Shown: piece by piece, positions 59,601 through 64,000 of the stretch
Layout of the letters: every line of letters starts with the position of its first letter
Numbering within the stretch: the first letter of the stretch is position 1
Source: Rheum nobile
Lineage: Eukaryota > Streptophyta > Magnoliopsida > Caryophyllales > Polygonaceae
Assembly (NCBI GenBank): GCA_027886185.1
Contig: WOAB01000884.1
Span: 361,954 to 425,953, forward strand
DNA: 64,000 nucleotides
Direction of reading: 5' to 3'
Program-made: the position numbers and the translations under genes
Notes under the pieces: model-generated
The model's database searches: none
The model's input: the letters and a program-made list of their open reading frames with translations, nothing else
Told to the model about the DNA's origin: nothing

Positions 59601-62600
59601 ATAAGTGCCTAATACATGAACACAATCATCAGGGAAACCTAATACATAAACACGGCCTGTAAAGCTTCTATACGTCCTGTAAAACGGCAAGGTGTTCTGA
59701 CAAACGTAATCTAAGTGCCTAATACATGAACACAATCATCAGGGAAACCTAATACATAAACACGGTCTGTAAAGCTTCTATACGTCTTGTAAAACGGCAA
59801 GGTGTTCTGACAAACGTAATCTAAGTGCCTAATACATGAACACAATCATGTGTGAAACCTAATACATAAACACGGCCTGTAAAGCTTCTATACATTCTGT
59901 AAAACGACAAGGTGTTCTGACAAACGTATTCTAAGTGCCTAATACATGAACACAATCAAGTGTGATTGTAACATGTTCGGTTAACTCACGATGTGACCCT
60001 TATAAACACAATCATCTGTGAAGTCTATAATTCTTCATAAGAACCCTAGGTCTGAATCAGGTGCGAACTTGTACTGACAAACGTATATGTCCTGACTTGC
60101 TCATTTGCTCGAGGGAAACCTAATACATAAACACGGCCTGTAAAGCTTCTATACATCATGTAAAACTTAAAGGTGTTTTGACAAACGTAATCTATGTGCC
60201 TAATACATGAACACAATCATGTGTGAAACCTAATACATAAACACGGCCTGTAAAGCTTCTATACGTCCTGTAAAACGGGAAGGTATTCTGACAAACTTAA
60301 TCTAAGTGCCTAATACATGAACACAATCATGTGTGAAACCTAATACAAAAACACGGCCTGTAAAGCTTCTATACGTCCTGTAAAACGGCAAGGTGTTCTG
60401 ACAAACGTAATCTAAGTGCCTAATACATGAACACAATCATGTGTGAAACCTAATACATAAACACGGCCTGTAAAGCTTCTATACATCCTGTAAAACGGCA
60501 AGGTGTTCTGACAAACGTATTCTAAGTGCCTAATACATGAACACAATCATGTGTGATTGTAACATGTTCGGTTAAATCACGATGTGACCCTTATAAACAC
60601 AATCATCTGCGAAGTCTATAATTCTTCATAAGAACCCTAGGTATGAATCAGCTGCGAACTTGTACTGACAAACGTATATGTCCTGACTTGCTCATTTGCT
60701 CGAGGAAAACCTAATACATAAACACGGCCTGTAAAGCTTCTATACATCCTGTAAAACATAAAGGTGTTCTGACAAACGTAATCTAAGTGCCTAATACATG
60801 AACACAATCATGTGTGAAACCTAATACATAATCACGGCCTGTAAAACTTCTATACGTCCTGTAAAACGGCAAGGTGTTCTGACAAACGTAATCTAAGTGC
60901 CAAATACAAGAACACAATCATGTGTGAAACCAAATACAAAAACACGGCCTGTAAAGCTTCTATACGTCCTGTAAAACGGTAAGGTGTTCTGACAAACGTA
61001 ATCTAAGTGCCTAATAAATGAACACAATCATGTGTGAAACCGAATACATAAACACAACCTGTACAGCTTCTATACGTCCTGTAAAACGGCAAGGTGTTCT
61101 GACAAACGTAATCTAAGTGCCTAATACATGAACACAATCATGTGTGAAACCTAATACAAAAACACGGCATGTAAAGCTTCTATACGTTCTGTAAAACGAC
61201 AAGGTATTCTGACAAACGTATTCTAAGTGCCTAATACATGAACACAATCATGTGTGATTGTAACATGTTCGGTTAACTCACGATGTGACCCTTATAAACA
61301 CAATCATCTGCGAAGTCTATAATTCTTCATAAGAACCCTAGGTCTGAATCAGGTGCGAACTTGTACTGACAAACGTATATGTCCTGACTTGCTCATTTGC
61401 TCGAGGGAAACCTAATACATAAATACGGCCTGTAAAGCTTCTATACGTCCTGTAAACCGGCAAGGTGTTCTGACAAACGTAATCTAAGTGCATAATACAT
61501 GAACACAATCATGTGCGAAGTCTATAATTCTTCATAAGAACCCTAGGTATGAATCAGGTGCGAACTTGTACTGACAAACGTATATGTCCTGACTTGCTCA
61601 TTTGCTCGAGGAAAACCTAATACATAAACACGGCCTGTAAAGCTTCTATACATCCTATAAAACATAAAGGTGTTCTGACAAACGTAATCTAAGTGCCTAA
61701 TAGATGAACACAATCATGTGTGAAACCTAATACATAAACACGGCCTGTAAATCTTCTATACGTCTTGTAAAACGGTAAGGTGTTCTGACAAACGTAATCT
61801 AAGTGCCTAATACATGAACACAATCATGTGTGAAACCTAATACAAAAACACGGCCTGTAAAGCTTCTATACGTCCTGTAAAATGGCAAGCTGTTCTGACA
61901 AACGTAATCTAAGTGCCTAATACATGAACACAATCATGTGTGAAACCTAATACATAAACACGGCCTGTAAAGCTTCTATACGTCCTGTAAAACGGCAAGG
62001 TGTTTTGACAAACGTAATCTAAGTGCCTAATACATGAAAACAATCATCAGGGAAACCTAATACATAAACACGGCCTGTAAAGCTTATATACGTCCTGTAA
62101 AACGGCAAGGTGTTCTGACAAACATAATCTATGTGCCTAATACATGAACACAATCATCAGTGAAACCTAATACAAAAACACGGCCTGTAAAGCTTCTATA
62201 CGTCCTGTAAAACGGCAAGGTGTTCTGACAAATGTAAAATAAGTGCATAATACATGAACACAATCATGTGTGAAACCTAATACAAAAACACGGCCTGTAA
62301 AGATTCTATACGTCCTGTAAAACGGCAAGGTGTTCTGACAAACGTAATCTAAGTGCCTAATACATGAACACAATCATGTGTGAAACCTAATACATAAACA
62401 CGGCCTGTAAAGCTTCTATACATCCTGTGAAACTTAAAGGTGTTCTGAAAAACGTAATCTAAGTGCCTAATACATGAACACAATCATGTATGAAACCTAA
62501 TACATAAAAATGGCCTGTAAAACTTCTATACGTCCTGTAAAACGGCAAGGTGTTCTGACAAACGTAATCTAAGTGCCTAATACATGAACACAATCATGTG

Positions 62601-64000
62601 TGAAACCAAATACAAAAACACGGTCTGTAAAGCTTCTATACGTCCTCTAAAACGGCAAGGTGTTCTGACAAACATAATCTAAGTGCCTAATACATGAACA
62701 CAATCATGTGTGAAACCTAATACATAAACACGGCCTGTAAAGCTTCTATACATCCTGTAAAACGGCAAGGTGTTCTGACAAACGTAATCTAAGTGTCTAA
62801 TACATGAACACAATCATGTGTGAAACCTAATACAAAAACACGGCCTATAAAGCTTCTATACGTCCTCTAAAACGGCAAGGTGTTCTGACAAACATAATCT
62901 AAGTGCCTAATACATGAACACAATCATGTGTGAAACCTAATACATAAACACGGCCTGTAAAGCTTCTATACATCCTGTAAAACGGCAAGGTGTTCTGACA
63001 AATGTAATCTAAGTGCATAATACATGAACACAATCATGTGCGAAGTCTATAATTCTTCATAAGAACCCTAGGTATGAATCAGGTGCGAACTTGTACTGAC
63101 AAACGTATATGTCCTGACTTGCTCATTTGCTCGAGGAAAACCTAATACATAAACACGGCCTGTAAAGCTTCTATACATCCTATAAAACATAAAGGTGTTC
63201 TGACAAACGTAATCTAAGTGCCTAATAGATGAACACAATCATGTGTGAAACCTAATACATAAACACGGCCTGTAAAGCTTCTATACGTCCTGTAAAACGA
63301 GAAGGTATTCTGACAAACTTAATCTAAGTGCATAATACATGAACACAATCATGTGTGAAACCTAATACAAAAACACGGCCTGTAAAGCTTCTATACGTCC
63401 TGTAAAACGGCAAGGTGTTCTGACAAACGTAATCTAAGTGCCTAATACATGAACACAATCATGTGTGAAACCTAATACATAAACACGGCCTGTAAAGCTT
63501 CTATACATCCTGTGAAACTTAAAGGTGTTCTGACAAACGTAATCTAAGTGCCTAATACATGAACACAATCATGTGTGAAACCTAATACATAATCACGGCC
63601 TGTAAAACTTCTATACGTCCTGTAAAACGGCAAGGTGTTCTGACAAACGTAATCTAAGTGCCAAATACATGAACACAATCATGTGTGAAACCAAATACAA
63701 AAACACGGCCTGTAAAGCTTCTATACGTCCTGTAAAACGGCAAGGTGTTCTGACAAACGTAATCTAAGTGCCTAATAAATGAACACAATCATGTGTGAAA
63801 CCGAATACATAAACACAACCTGTACAGCTTCTATACGTCCTGTAAAACGGCAAGGTGTTCTGACAAACGTAATCTAAGTGCCTAATACATGAACACAATC
63901 ATGTGTGAAACCTAATACAAAAACACGGCATGTAAAGCTTCTATACGTTCTGTAAAACGACAAGGTATTCTGACAAACGTATTCTAACATGTTCGGTTAA

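Larger units (their letters stand above)
41310..64000 (+). repeat. Satellite array: 110-bp monomers with 151-bp linker modules (over 22.6 kb, runs off the window)
   Basis: The monomer runs GAAACCTAATACATAAACAC, GGCCTGTAAAGCTTCTATAC, GTCCTGTAAAACGGCAAGG, TGTTCTGACAAACGTAATC, TAAGTGCCTAATACATG, AACACAATCATGTGT: 110 bp. Variants include ATCAGGG for ATGTGTG, and CTTAAAGG for CGGCAAGG. A 151-bp linker (GATTGTAACATGTTCGG ... CATTTGCTCGAGG) interrupts the monomers. Its ATTGTAAC starts are at 41421, 42562, 43703, 44844, 45985, 47126, 48267, 49627, 50328, 51909, 53490, 55071, 56652, 57793, 58824, 59965, 60556 and 61257. The first monomer (about 41310-41420) is degenerate, as at array edges. All units point the same way. 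Identity as a centromeric satellite is plausible but not shown. Confidence 0.95.

Noticed and set aside
52174..62373. Six similar 68-codon minus-strand ORFs at 52174, 53755, 55336, 56917, 59529 and 62167
   Set aside because: They are frames that happen to be open in the satellite. The protein is a two-fold repeat of the monomer translation, the period is not a multiple of three, and four copies are identical only because the 1581-bp unit is repeated.
41310..64000. CRISPR-like array
   Set aside because: Repeats are 110-bp contiguous satellite monomers without unique spacers, in plant DNA with no cas genes.

Overview
This window looks like repeat-rich, probably pericentromeric or centromeric, nuclear DNA from a flowering plant, most likely a eudicot. 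The reasons are the nested Athila-type (Ty3/gypsy) LTR retrotransposons primed at TGGCGCCGTTGCCGGGGA, the plant-type Agenet modules, a MuDR-like (MULE) transposase, hAT and foldback MULE elements, CCCTAAA-like tracts, and a satellite array longer than 22 kb with higher-order structure. I cannot name the species. Almost every coding region is broken, and I see no gene that is clearly intact and expressed apart from a possible small Agenet ORF.

Layout. 1-3.07 kb is AT-rich flank with short local duplications and a two-module Agenet ORF (1522-1890). 3077-3943 is a non-autonomous hAT element with perfect 16-bp terminal inverted repeats and an 8-bp target duplication. 4.26-28.52 kb is a nested retrotransposon complex. 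Element A has LTRs at 4260-5393 and, truncated, at 27915-28522. It carries pol at about 21.3-25.2 kb and a 3' ORF at 25.9-27.2 kb. Element B (5501-20904) sits between A's 5' LTR and A's pol. Element C (13337-20488, minus strand) is inserted in B's 3' LTR with a 5-bp CTATA target duplication. B and C encode Gag, protease and the 3' ORF (ORF3) but both lack reverse transcriptase, RNase H and integrase, so any movement must have used enzymes supplied in trans.

28.5-31.6 kb is AT-rich and holds a second two-module Agenet relic interrupted by one stop (29516-29899). 31584-34609 is a 3-kb foldback element with long inverted arms, GGGCGCAAC/GTTGCGCCC palindromes, TATAGTTATAT-type minisatellites and telomere-like tracts, flanked by a near-perfect 9-bp duplication. 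36.2-37.5 kb contains two diverged tandem duplications. 38.1-41.06 kb is a decayed MULE transposase gene (PB1-like, DDE, SWIM and CCHC regions, one intron).

41.3 kb to the window end is one satellite array. A 110-bp monomer is punctuated by a 151-bp linker module, and full linkers are spaced n x 110 + 151 bp apart (n = 4, 5, 8, 9, 11 or 13). Blocks of 1141 bp and 1581 bp are repeated in head-to-tail runs, and a block of about 2.4 kb is duplicated 10,929 bp away.

The most interesting non-coding signals lie in the retroelements. A pair of small hairpins with GNRA-like loops lies between ORF3 and the 3' LTR, and its stems covary between A, B and C. A second hairpin follows the upstream ORF in all three. 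Family-specific GC-rich palindromic motifs recur at the same three places: LTR, Gag-protease linker and ORF3 leader. All calls come from reading the sequence; no database search or folding program was run.
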